Source of the DNA: Alnus glutinosa
Lineage: Eukaryota; Streptophyta; Magnoliopsida; Fagales; Betulaceae
Length of the DNA stretch: 64,000 bases
Direction: 5' to 3'
NCBI RefSeq assembly: GCF_958979055.1
Contig: NC_084886.1
Span: 21,775,654 to 21,839,653, forward strand
The notes below the pieces were generated by a model, which ran no database searches, had not been told where the DNA came from, and saw only the letters and a program-made list of their open reading frames with translations. Numbering within the stretch: position 1 is the stretch's first letter; the number at the start of each line of letters is the position of its first letter. Made by a program: the position numbers and the translations under genes. Shown in pieces: positions 33,441 through 45,424 of the stretch.

Positions 33441-36435
33441 ATGTTGGCCTCAGCGACTCCCACACCCTTCACCTTGAAGCCCTCTGATGCCCAACGCAAA
33501 GTCCCCAAAACCCATGTGGAAGCTGTTCCATTTGCAACCAGAAAAGCCAAAAGAAGCGACTTAACAGTCGTTTCCTACGCAACCCAACATCATAATCATC
33601 AATATCATGGCCTCAACTCCAATTCTCGCTCTAACCGTGCTGTCGTCACAAGAGTCAGCAGTGATGGTGGTGCTGTTGATTCTACTCCACAGCACTCTAC
33701 ACCTCCTGTATGCTCTGAACTGCCTTTTCTCTATTCTGGGTCTTGCTGGTATTTCATGCTTGTGTTTCGTTTAGGTATATGGGTTTGTTTGCCTTGGCGA
33801 GTTTCGTTGGGCAAGTGTTTATGTTTCAGTTATGCATTGCTGTTACGGTTTGCTTGTATTGAGGAATATGGAAATTTGGATTTCTTTGTGTAATATTTTT
33901 CTTTCGGAATCGTGTTATGGGTTACCATGGATTTTGGATATGGAGTAGAAGAATGGGTATTGCCTTTCCTTTTTTTTTTTTTTTTTTTTTTTTGGATTGC
34001 AATTCTAATGCATTGCAAAAATGTGTTAATATAGGTATCTATGGTAAAATTGGTTGGGAAATCGGGTTGTATATTGCTTGTTTGCTTAGGAAATTTGGAC
34101 TCTACGTTTTGTTTTTCATTTGAGTAGGAAAAACAGCAATCCTTTTGGTAGATTTAGAATGGAGCTAGATTGAAGATTGAACATAGAATGGAGCTAGATT
34201 GACATATATGCGCCCCCATCACAAAATGATCATTAGAAGATTGAACACGAAAGTAAAACTCGTTCATAATTTTAGTCCTCATGCTTGAAACGACTTTTAA
34301 GGAAAAGGATTACACTAAATAACATGCCACTATAAGCACAATGTACTCATGCTATTGTGAATCAGGATGGAATCTTTCAATTCATCATTGAAGTCCTTAC
34401 ACCAGCATTCCATATGTGCAATTTAAGTGACAAAAGTTTAGAATGTTAAAGTTTATGCAATTCACAATTAATTTGATACTAGCTTTGCAAGTTCGCAAAG
34501 ACTGAATGTTATTCCTACTGTTGTGGGCTGTTAAATTAATGCTCGCTCCATATCCACATTCTTAAGCAACTCGTTTTAACAAACTAAAAGTTCGACTTTA
34601 CTAGAATTTTTTGTCCTGAAAATCACATTATGTTGTTGGAGGATTTTTCTTCTCAAAGTTGTGTGGGTCATGAAATACAAACATATCTTGTTACTCAATA
34701 TAACAGTGTCGGCTGTTGCTTTTAAATGTTTCCTTGAGAGTGGCAAATGTATGCTTACTTAAGCTACATGATGGGACATCTTCTTACTTTCAGGATATTG
34801 AAGCAATTAAGAGCACTTCTCCTAGTTTTGGTGATAGTTATGTGGCCTTGTTTGTCCGAATGCTTGGGCTGGACTATGATCACCTTGATAGAGAACAGGC
34901 AATAGTGGCTCTCTGGAAATACTCACTTGGAGGAAAGAAGTATATTGATGCTATCATGCAGTTTCCTGGCTGCATAAATCTCACTTTAAACCTTCTTAGA
35001 TCAGAGTCTACTTCCACTTGTGAAGCAGCTGCAGGCCTTCTACGATCAATTTCTTCAGTCAATTTATACAGGGAATTAGTAGCAGAAAGTGGAGCAATTG
35101 AAGAGTTAACTGGCTTGCTGAGCCGACCTTCCTTAATTCCTGAGGTATATACAGACTTCACCATCGGAATTTCTGTCATCTGGTGAACATATTTCTAGGT
35201 TTAGAGAATGGAGGTATATCCTGAACTCAATTTTGCAGGTAAAGGAGCAAAGTATGTGTACTTTGTGGAACTTGTCTGTAGATGAGAAGCTTAGAGTGAA
35301 AATTGCGAACAGTGATATCCTGCCATTACTAATTAAGACCCTTGATGACGAGGACATAAAAGTGAAGGAAGCAGCAGGAGGGGTTTTGGCAAATTTAGCA
35401 TTGAGCCACTTTAACCACAACATGATGGTTGAAGCAGGAGTTATACCAAAATTGGTGAGCCTTCCTTTACGTTTCCTCTATTAATGGAAAGAATTCATGT
35501 GATTATTATATCAAAAAGATTTGCCTATTTTACATGGTTATACTATATGGAGTATAGTAATTCATTCGGATTTTTTTTTCTTTTCTTTTTCGAAATCACA
35601 TCTTAATTATAAGCACAATTTAATTGCAAATGCTACTTTCCTCTGTTTGGATATCTGAACATATTGTTTGGCATTCTAATAGACTGGGTTTTTAATGCAG
35701 GCAAATATCTTAAAAACTGATGTGGAAGGATCTAAAGTCATTAGAAAGGAAGCAAGAAATGCATTATTGGAGCTAGCAAAGGATGAATATTACAGAATTC
35801 TTGTCATAGAGGAAGGTCTGGTTCCTGTTCCCTTGATTGGTGCAGCTGCATACAAGTCCTTCAGACCAGGTTTGCATTCCTGGCCTAGTTTACCAGATGG
35901 TACAAAGATTGAACAGACTTCTAAAGTTCCTTCTAGATTTGGTGCCTCTGAATTACTCCTTGGATTAAATATTGATGACAAGAATGTAAACATGGAGGAG
36001 GCCAAGATGAAAGCAATAGTTGGGCGGACACAACAGCAATTTCTTGCTCGTATTGGAGCTATAGAAATGGAGAATGAAAATAAATCTCAATCTGAATGCT
36101 CCACTGATCACCGACTTACACTTTTACCATGGATGGATGGCGTGGCTCGATTAGTTTTGATTCTTGAACTTGAAGATGAGTTGGCCATATCAAGAGGTGC
36201 AGAGTCAATTGCTGATGCATCTATAAATGAACATATGCGAGTTGCATTCAAAGATGCTGGAGCAATCAAGCATTTAGTTAGGCTTTTAGGCTATGCTAAT
36301 GATTCTGTCAGATTGGCTGTCACTCAAGCTTTGGAGAGGTTGTCTATCAGGTAATTTATCATTCTTTGGGTTTCAAATGTATTTACAGCAGTAGTGGTCC
36401 AAGCAAATGGCTCTGGGTGAGAAAAATACCCCCCG

Positions 36436-36472
<37 letters not shown>

Positions 36473-39400
36473 GAGAGAGAGAGAACATTTCTAACAATTT
36501 CTCATTCAATGGCTTCGCCTCTCTGCTTCCACTCTTAGCTGGCTAAATTTTGTACCCAGATCAGCGGTTTAAGGTGCTGGTCCATAGTTGACAAGATTCT
36601 TGCCCCAGACTAGAGAATTAATAAGTTGTCTCTAGTACATATACTTGTTTTTGGTGTATGAGTGTGTTTTCGTAAAAGGGAAATTTATCTGTCGTTGATT
36701 TGGCCTTCTGCATGCACTGAAATTTTTTTCCCCGTACTAGCAAATTAATGTGTTGATGTGGAGAGAGAGAGAGGAGGCAAAGGCCTGGGAGAAGCAGACC
36801 TCAGTGGACATTTGCTTCCCCATTTTGCTTATTTTACCCTGTGAATAAATATAATTCCTCCCTTCCCCATATTTTATTTGCTTCATACACTGTCATCTTT
36901 TGCTCTCTTTTCTTTATGCTCATACCATTTTGAGCAATGAGACTCATGCTTCACACTATTTGTTTCGGGTTTGCATGTTAGAAACCTTGTTCTTTATTAG
37001 GCACTGATACTTCTCTCGGTGTCTTTGTCACATAGCCCCAAAGTCACATGGCATTCTTTTTTCCCTTTAAACTTTCTCTTAAAGTATGACTAGTTTCTTA
37101 ATTTTAATAATTAGCTTAAAATGGCTTACATCTCATAGTTCATGTTCTTATCTTTCTTGATGCAGCAATGGTGTCTGCCAGACAATCGAAGCTGAAGGTG
37201 TTATTGATCCTTTGGTCAGTATTGTAAAGCTGTCGCAGACCTCTGAAAGCCTGATGGAAAAGGTTTTTTTTTTCTTCTTCTTTTTTCTTTTTTTCTATTT
37301 TTGGTTATTTTATTTGTCATCATCCACAGTCCATCATTCTGGGAAATAATCTTGAAGATGCTATGAATCCTTGCTACACTTGCAGAGCTTGAATGTTCTT
37401 GCTCGGATATTAGACCCTAGTAAAGAGATGAAATCAAAGGTTAGTCTCTAGTTTCTTGCAGCATGTGTAGAAGTGTGTAATTGTATTTTTACTTACTAAG
37501 TTTGTTGATGCCTTCCAGTTTTATAATGGACCAGTTAATGGGTCAAAAAGAGGATCAGAGTCAGCAAGAAGCCCTGAAGATTCCACAGTATTACCTGGAA
37601 ATATTGTAAAAAAATCCATATTGAAAGCAAATACCAGGTCTCTTCCCCCATCCTTCCCTCCCTTTTGATTTTTCTTCCACTTGGTGTTCGTTCTGTTTCA
37701 GAACTGCCTTTTCATCATTGTCTTTGACTTATTTCACCTATTACTATATCTTGTTGAGTGATTGTTATCTATTGTTAAAATAACTTTGTCTACTCTTCAT
37801 GACAACAGGGAAAGAATAAAGTAAGCAGATTGCATATGTTTGCCTCCCATATTCATCGCTTTGCTCATACGTTTCTTGGTTTGATGGTTATTGAAGTTCT
37901 TGGGGGGAGGAGAAGGCAAAATGAAGTTTGCTTCTATAGTTGACAAGAAGGATTTCTACTAAAAAATTCCATCTCTGTTACTTGGTGTTTAGAAGAAGAA
38001 TAAACATCATCTAAAAATTTAGATGAAGAACATTTTCATTGCATGTATGACATAGTTTAAAAACTGCAGCTAGACGCTTAGGTTTTGGATTGCTCTAGTG
38101 AAGTCATTTGGTTGCGAACATATTGCAGGAAAAGAAAACGAAACTTAATTATACAATCTTTCGAACCCCAGACTATGAAACATTCAAGTTTGATATTTTT
38201 GTTTTCCATCTTCTTGCAAACAAATAGAGCATGCTCATTCTATGTAAAAGATTATAGTCTTGTGATTAGGGTTGTAAAGGAGCTAAGCTATCTGTAAACA
38301 ACTCGTATAAACTCGACTCGAGTTCGGTTTATTTAATAAATGAACTGAACTTGAACAAAAATTTAGGCTTGCTTATTAAACGAGTCAAACTCATATAAGC
38401 TCGACTCGCCTCGTAAAAGTTCGTATAGACTCCTATATTCATTTTTATTATTTTTATAGTATTAATTTAATTTTCTAATGAGAACATAATAAGTACTTTA
38501 AAATATAAAAGAGAATTCTCTTCCTAATATGATTTAGATATAGCTTGAATTATTGTTATTGTGAGTCTTGATATAGATATATGTGTGTTTTTGTGTATGA
38601 GTATGTTTGTGTGTATGTATATATATGTATGTGTGTGTGCATAATGAATTTATATACATACTATAAAACAAACATACAGACTTGAGGTCGGTTTGTTTAA
38701 TATTTAAGTTAATTTACTCAAATGATAAATTGTTAACAATAATTAATTAACTAATTACTAGTATGGATTTACGAAAAAATAAACAATCATGATATTACTT
38801 TATATATTGAATGAATAAATTAATTGAGTAGCTCATGAACAAGCGTGAGTTTATTCAAAAAATAAATGAATCGAGCTTGAACAGATTATCTAGCTCGGTG
38901 ATAAGCTCAAGCTCAGCTCGTGTTTGAAGTAAAATTAAATGAAAAAAGCTTGAACTTTTAATACTCGGCTCAATTACAGCTGTACTTCTGATATACAATC
39001 TCATGATGAGCGGTTTAGTCCTTAGGTTACTGGAAGTTCTTTAAGGAGCTTTGATATAATAAACAATCTTTTTATAGCATAAGTTGTGGCATGGTCCTCT
39101 GGTTTTTACAGAAGCTTGACTTTTATAACTACAAGCTGTTATTTTCTCTCAAATTTTACTTATCAAAAAAAAAATCTCTCAAATCTGGGTGTATCTTCTT
39201 TTTTCTTTTTCTTTATAATTTTTGTTATGTCAACAATTTTGGCTGCGTTGGAGCTACCATATCTGTGTCACATTTTGCCGAACCCTAATGTAATGCCATT
39301 TATTATCTCGCCAGCACATCAACCTATTTATTGTAGCAGTTATCGATATAGATTTGATGTCACTTTTAGCAAACACTTCAAAGGTATGTTTAAATTAATC

Positions 39401-42400
39401 ACTCAACCAGCATATTGGGCAAAGCTGGACTTAACTTGGTAATAACAAAGCTGGAACATGGCAACTTCAAATAAATTCTGCCTTGAATCTTCTCTATTTT
39501 GAGTGGCTGGCTGGTCCAGATAAGAAACTTCCTGATCTAGGGAGGATCGTATTGTTCTTTTTCTTATTATTTTTTTTTTCCTCTAAAAGAGCTTATACCA
39601 AATTTGGGGGATTGCTAGGCATTATTGTTGTGGTTTTGATCCCTTGATTTCATTGATTTATTGAATCCAGAGATACTGGATGGGTGCCAACTTTCAAGAG
39701 AACAAAAGTCTTCTCTCTCTTCCTTTCTTCACTGATTTTTCATTTTCCTTTCCTTTGTCTGTGTTTCTGTGTGTATGCCTGCACTAACACTAGTTTAAAG
39801 CTTTATCTCTAATACAAAAGTTAAATTGACCTGCTATTTTTATCCTGGAAACCAATTACAGGGAAGATGTGCTGGATACTGCCTTCTTTGCTCGCCTTGT
39901 GGAGATTCTAAAGACCTCATCCCCAAGTTTACAAAGAAAAGTGGCTTCGATTCTTGAGTTTGTGGCGATTATTGACCCAAGCATGAACTCAATCATTTCA
40001 GTAGATATTGAATCAGGTTTGGATGCTGTTTTCCAACAAAAAGTTCTGAAAGGTATGGGAAACAATTTCCTTAAATACAAAGACTTGAATTGCTTTGAAG
40101 AAAATTTGACTGTATTTCATCTCATCCAACTTGAGTAACCTCATTTAGATTATAAAAAGGAAAAAAAAAAAAATGAAATGACCTGTTTATTTTCACAATG
40201 TCCTTAATCATCTTTATAGTTGTGATTCTATTTAGCATTGCCATCATCATTGTAATTTTCTAAAACCTGTTGCACAAGGGCGGAACCAAGATTTTTGGTG
40301 TGGGGGGACAAATTTTCTTTTTCGATAAGTTGGGGAGACGGACTTACACATAGATACATATAATTTCTGTGTATGTTTATATAAAATAAAAGCATAGAAG
40401 TCTTAAATTTAATCCCATGGCATCACAAACACACAATAGTATAAACAACTAGCAAATAAACTAAACACGATCTATAGGATCCACAAAAATTGGTACTTTT
40501 GAGCATGGACTCTTTTTTCTAACAAGATCTCTTGAAGCCTCAGACAAAAACAATGCTAAGAGTTAAGCCAAAACATTAGTGTTGCAATCATAAATGATTA
40601 AATAATTTTAACTTGTGATGCCAAAACAAATATTGTGAACCTAAATAATTGCAGAATAAGCGTTCAAAAAATAAATAAAAACCAGATATTTTCATTATAT
40701 TCCACATTTTTGCTGGAGGGAACTAGAGAGTAGAGTCTAAAGGAAAACTAAATGAATTGGGTATTTTAGTTCTTTTATGTTGGGCAAAACTAAAAAATAA
40801 TAATCCAGGGGGACAAAAATGTCATTTTGGGGGAACAACTTTATAAAATATGTATATTTAAAGAAGAATTTTAAATATTTTGGGGGGACAATCGGCCCCC
40901 CACCCAAACACCTAGATCCGCCCCTACTGCTGCATGCATTTAGTAGCCAACTGAAGTTGAATATGAGGAGAAAGAAGAGATGAAATGAATTCACTATTGA
41001 TGCAGGAGAAGATCGACATTAGTGTGGATTTATTTATGCATCTGTCTTCTAGTTTTCCCTTTCAATAAGGATTGGGTTTTTCCTTTTCTATTAGGATTAT
41101 GTTTTTCTTTTCCTATTAGGATTTGTTTCGCTTTTCCATTTTCTTGTTAAATTAAAGAGCATATTTTAGTCTATATAAGGCATAGACATTCGATGAAACA
41201 ATTCAGTTTTGAAGTATCAGTTAGGGGTAATTACCTTTTTTCCCTATGAATTACCGGCCATTATTAACATGCCACCACGAATTGACACCTCGACCAAAAG
41301 AGAGCATGCAACTACCATTTGTGTACGTTTACCCCCCTTCCATCAGTCAAATTCGTGAAAAGACTCAAATACCTTAACTCAAATTTCAAATTTACGTATA
41401 ATACCTTAAAATTAAACAATTAAAAAAAAAAAAAAAAAAGGAAAAGGAAAAGAGAGGGAATGGCTGTTGGTGGCAGCCACCCCCTTAAGGGAGGGGGGTG
41501 GCCGCACGCCACCCCCTAGGCTTGGCAATTCGGGTTTATGGGTCGGGTTCGTGTCAACCCGATTACACAATCAGGTTCAACACGAACCCGACCCGATTAT
41601 TAATCGGGTTGAGTTATTAAACCCGAACACGACCCTATTTTTCAACCGGGTTACTTGAACATGACCCGGGTAACCCGTTGTGAAGATGAAGAAGAAGAAC
41701 CGAAGGAGGCAAGAAGCGTGGCCGAGCCCACTGCCAGCCCAGCACTCAGTGATTACAGCACTGCTCATCGTCCTTGTTGCGCTTTTCCTCATGGGTTTCC
41801 TCTACATCTACTCGCTTTGTTTTTGCGCAAACTCTGCCGCCGAGTCACCACCTCTTTCTCCTCGAACTCGCTGAGACAAATCACGCAGTCGATTTGGTAC
41901 TTCAAGTTCCTATAGTAAGAGTACACCAGCAAAGTCCGAATCGTCAACGGGTCCACTCTTTTGCGCAGGTTCGACCTGGGTGGAAGATCCGACAGTAGAG
42001 AAGACACTCGACCTGGACGAGGCTGGAGGGGTCTGGAAGATCGACGGTTGTACACCATGACTCGTGTATACTGTATAGAGGTGACTCAGGAGGCGTGGCC
42101 GCGTGAAATGAAACGGTGAAAGAAAGTGAAACCGAAAAGAAAAGGGATGCGGGTGCGGGCCGTGCGGCTAGGGTTTGTCAGTTTTTTTTTTAATAACAAA
42201 TGGGTTATAATCGTGTTGACCCGATTATGACCCGAACCCAATTACCACAAACCCAAACCTTGTATTTTCGTGTCGTGTTCGTGCCGGATTCACGAGTTGT
42301 GTCAAAAATTGCCAACCCTACCACCCCCTTGGTGCATCTGGGGTGGCTCGCAGGCCACCCCCTTCCCCTAAGGGAAATATATATTTTTTTATTAAATTAC

Positions 42401-44185
42401 TGTTTGAGGGTATTTCTGTTTTTAAACAAAATTTAACGTCTAAAAATCGAATATTCCGCCCAATTTAACGAGATTTTCTAATGGAAGGGTGGTAAAGGTA
42501 CAAAAATGGTAGTTGCATGTTCTCTTTTGGTCGAGGTGTCAGTTTGTGGTAGCATATTGACAATGGCCAGTAGTTCATGAGGGGAAAATATAATTACCCC
42601 TATCAATTAAATATCAATCTTTCAGAGTTATTTTTCTGTTTACTTATTTGGGGCAACTAGGGTTTTTCTTTTTCCTATTTGTTATTTTTTCTTCCTAAAT
42701 TCCCTTTTCAATCTTCATTTCTTAGTTTCTGACTTTTTCGCTCATACATTTTTCTTGGGAATCACATGTTAATTTATGCAGTAATCATTGATTGAGGCCT
42801 CAAGTGTCTATGGTTTTTCCTTAGGAAATATTTTCTTACTTTCTAGACAATAGGTTCTCTCAATTTGCTTTCAGATGATAGGAGTTGAACTCATGGCGTT
42901 GAGTCCATGGTGGTTGTAACTTACCTCCAAAGTATAACAACATGTTCGAAAACCTTGAATATAGTATTTATTTGGCATGTTCTAGGACTTAATTCTTCAT
43001 TAATTCCCTACCAGTTTGAGTCTTAGTTCTATTCCATAGTATGCCCTATAATTTGGTAATACTTTTTTATGAGATTATCTTGACTGAGATTATGAACTTG
43101 TTGGGTGTTTGGAGTAAGAGCATTTCATTTTTTTTCATTGTTTCCCGCTTTGCATTGCTTTGTATTGACTGCCCAATAGATGACTCTTGATCATTACTTC
43201 CTGCTGAAAATATTTAGAAAACAAATTGCATTTGTGCTTGAAAATTCAATAACATGAAGTATGAGACTCCTTTTTAACTTTTGTTAGCTTTAGGCACAAT
43301 GGTTTTGTTTAAAATAGTAATTGCAATTCTGCAACAATGTGTTAGAAAAAGAATAGATTAATACATATAAAGAAAAGTTTAGAAGAAAATGGGGTAATCA
43401 CTTTGTTGAGTCTAAAAGCTATAACATTGCCTTTTCAGAGGTGGAATATCGTATTTTCTCATTAATATCTGAAATAATTCTACACTTTAAGTTCAGATGT
43501 GTGAATTTATTTATTTATTTTTGTGTATACCTTATATTGGTTGGCAGACATAGAATCTGATGCAGAAGGCCAGCAGCCAGAAAAATATGCCCTTGAAGTT
43601 GAAGAAGCCGGTCTTGCAATTTCTGCAGCATCCCGATTATTAGCAAAGCTGCTCGACTCTCAGCATTTTTGCCAAAAGATAAATTCCACCCATTTCACTA
43701 ATTTGCTCCGAGAAATCCTAAAATCAAACATACCCCTTAACAAAAAAGATTGGGTTGCTGCTTCCTTAGTTAAAGTCAGCTCTATTTCTGGCCGCAACTC
43801 TGAGAATGAGGATCCAATCAACATGGAGGTAACTCTTTATGAGACCATCCCAAGACTTTTAGAGAAGATGAAAACCTCTCTCTCTCAGGAAGTACAGGAA
43901 GCTGCAGTAATGGAGCTCAACAGAATAATTTCTGAAGGGGTGGTGGATTCAACTCGAGCTATTGCTGCTGAGGGTGGAATATTTCCATTGGTAAAGCTGA
44001 TTGAAGAAGGAAGTGAGAGGGCTGTTGAAGCAGGTTTGGCTATACTGTATAATCTAAGCATGAACAGTGAGAATCATTCGGCAATTATAGCTGCCGGAGC
44101 CGTGCCGGCATTGAGAAGAATTGTACTATCTCAAAGGCCACAGTGGCCACGAGCAATTCATTTGTTGAGGACTTTACCTACTTGA
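33441..44185 (+). CDS. armadillo-repeat protein (At1g23180-like), 9 exons
   Basis: Exons: 33441-33707, 34794-35144, 35239-35454, 35701-36350, 37166-37262, 37386-37439, 37519-37637, 39862-40052, 43548-44185. All are GT-AG with phase kept, giving 860 residues. Residues 1-89 are Ser/Thr/Lys/Arg-rich and poor in acid, suggesting a plastid transit peptide (inference). ARM-type helices follow from about residue 100: EQAIVALWKYSLGG, EAAAGLLRSISSV, EQSMCTLWNLSVDEK, EAAGGVLANLALSHFN, KEARNALLELAKDEYY and, near the end, EAGLAILYNLSMNSENHSA. The central stretch WMDGVARLVLILELEDE and the C-terminal ARM block are conserved in plant relatives. The function is not known; ARM folds bind protein or RNA. Its upstream region was partly copied by the duplication to its left. 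Intron 8 (3.5 kb) hosts two hAT elements, one nested in a long-TIR element. Confidence 0.9.
36437..36471 (+). repeat. poly-G tract, 35 bases, in intron 4 of the ARM gene
   Basis: An uninterrupted G run starts 87 bases after a splice donor and is followed by (AG)n. A short C6 run sits just before it. Such a tract can form stacked G-quadruplexes in DNA or in pre-mRNA; it may also mark a length-uncertain assembly site. Confidence 0.95.
38270..38980. repeat. dispersed AT-rich repeat in ARM gene intron 7
   Basis: The phrases CGAGTCAAACTC and GCTCGACTCG, together with AATAAATGAACTGAAC, recur in similar form near 23380-23530, 25400-25600, 32215-32350 and 48540-48590. It looks like a diverged repeat family with arms in both orientations. 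It contains a (GT)-rich patch near 38580-38640. Confidence 0.5.
40275..40926. mobile_element. non-autonomous hAT element in ARM gene intron 8
   Basis: 652 bases with ends CAAGGGCGGAACCAAG and, on the minus strand, TAGGGGCGGATCTAGG. They are flanked by 8-base sites CTGTTGCA (40267-40274) and CTGCTGCA (40927-40934), one mismatch. Near both ends are GGGGGGACA-type stretches. No transposase. Confidence 0.8.
41517..42320. mobile_element. hAT element carrying host gene fragments (Pack-type)
   Basis: The ends are TAGGCTTGGCAATT and, on the minus strand, TAGGGTTGGCAATT, bordered by a perfect 8-base target duplication CCACCCCC (41509-41516 and 42321-42328). Subterminal regions are rich in CGGGTT/AACCCG pairs. 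The GC-rich interior (41690-42150) is not transposon sequence but derives from an ATL-type RING gene. Confidence 0.85.
41690..42058. pseudogene. two fragments of an ATL-type RING-H2 gene, in opposite orientation
   Basis: Minus strand, 42058 down to about 41835: the translation contains DPLTIRTLLVYSYYRNLKY and QIDCVICLSEFEEKEVV, the pre-RING block and the first zinc-binding Cys pair of ATL E3 ligases; the rest of the RING (His residues and last Cys pairs) is missing. Plus strand, about 41690-41826: the translation holds a membrane helix (VITALLIVLVALFLMGF), typical of ATL N-termini. In a real ATL gene these parts lie in one direction, so they were captured or rearranged separately. Neither piece can make a working ligase. 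Confidence 0.65.
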
Positions 44186-45269
44186 TTCTACAATTAGACC
44201 AAGAAATTGATAACAGATATGTATTTTTGTAGGAGCAATTGTACTATTATCCTTTTTGCTCAACTCAGAGAACCAACAGGACAGTTATATGGACATCATA
44301 GTGATATTATGCGGTTAAATACATGCTACATTGTCTTGTTTAGCACCTTAAAATTGAATTCAAGTCCACCTTTCATAACAGAGTTTGCCTTTCTCATACC
44401 TTAGAGATTGTTTATCTGGAAATTCCATTGTTGAAATATGCGTATATGATCTCATTATCTTTAAGGGTGCAAAATAGAAAATGAGAAACAAAAGCCAAAA
44501 ACCATGTTCCTATGAAAGTAGTGTGTTTGGTAAACATTTCCGTTGTGGATTTTTTTTTTTTTTTTTTTTTAAAAAAAAAATATTGTAATAAAAAGTGATT
44601 GATGTAATATAAAGTGGAATTTTTTTTAACAAACTTTTGTATGAAAAAATGAAAAAAAAAAAATGTAATTGATTCAATATAAAAATGAAGAAAGTTGGTA
44701 AAAAGTTATTAATCTCATAAAAAGTTGAATGTTTTAGAGTTGATTTTTTCAGGGAAAAAAAACGAAAGAAAGAAAGAAAGAGTGATTTGCCAAACATAGT
44801 CGATATTTGCTGAGTGGTGCCTCATCCACGCTACATAACACCTTTGAGAGAAGAATTTACGGCAATGATCTATTTGAATTGCTAGCGATTTGAGTTGGTA
44901 ATGTATGAAACTCCTTATGAAAATGTTGTTCAAATAAATTTTGAGCTATCCGATTACTCATCCAAATGGGTGGATCCTATATGAAATCCCTCGCATTATT
45001 TACTCAAATTGTAAACAAATTCGCATGTAATTTCTATGGATTTCAATCCTAATCTCATGGGACCTACCTCACGAATAGATAGGTGAAGAGTCCAAAATTT
45101 GGACAAGCTTGATTCATGTAAGCTCACAATATATTGCCTAAATTATTAAGAATTTGAGCAAAAAATTGCTGAGGATGAATCTCCGAGACAACCTAGTAAG
45201 ACTGAGTGGCAGCTATTAGGTTCCTGTCTTGTAGCCAGTGCTTTGAATGTTGTACTTTTATTTCTAGAT

Positions 45270-45304
<35 letters not shown>

Positions 45305-45424
45305 CAAGATATTTTCATTTCACTTAACTGCTTTTTAGCCTTGGTAGTTTATGTTGGAGAGTGAGAAGGAAGAATGATCCAACCAATCCACACCAAGTGA
45401 AAGTAGCAGACAGACACAGATACC
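44186..45424. other. intergenic region between the ARM gene and the PnsB5-like gene
   Basis: It holds the 3' UTR of the ARM gene, an A/T-rich stretch with homopolymers at 44552-44580 and 45269-45302, a (GAAA)n patch near 44763-44780, and the presumed promoter of the next gene. No TATA box is obvious. No other gene is seen. Confidence 0.55.

Larger units (their letters stand above)
41222..42602. mobile_element. long-TIR (MULE-like) element, host of a nested hAT
   Basis: Arms of about 150 bases are inverted copies: TAGGGGTAATTACC at the left, GTAATTACCCCTA-type at the right, and both include CTCGACCAAAAGAGA. The core has GGCCACCCCC-type patches. It is split by the hAT insertion at 41517-42320; without it the element is about 570 bases. 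Confidence 0.75.

Noticed and set aside
33212..33487. Upstream frame starting at 33212 as the ARM gene start
   Set aside because: It is in another frame from the ARM protein and the region is partly duplicated non-coding flank; 33441 gives the consistent exon 1.
41467..42436. Functional RING ubiquitin ligase gene
   Set aside because: Only part of the RING is present and the membrane helix is on the other strand; no complete frame.
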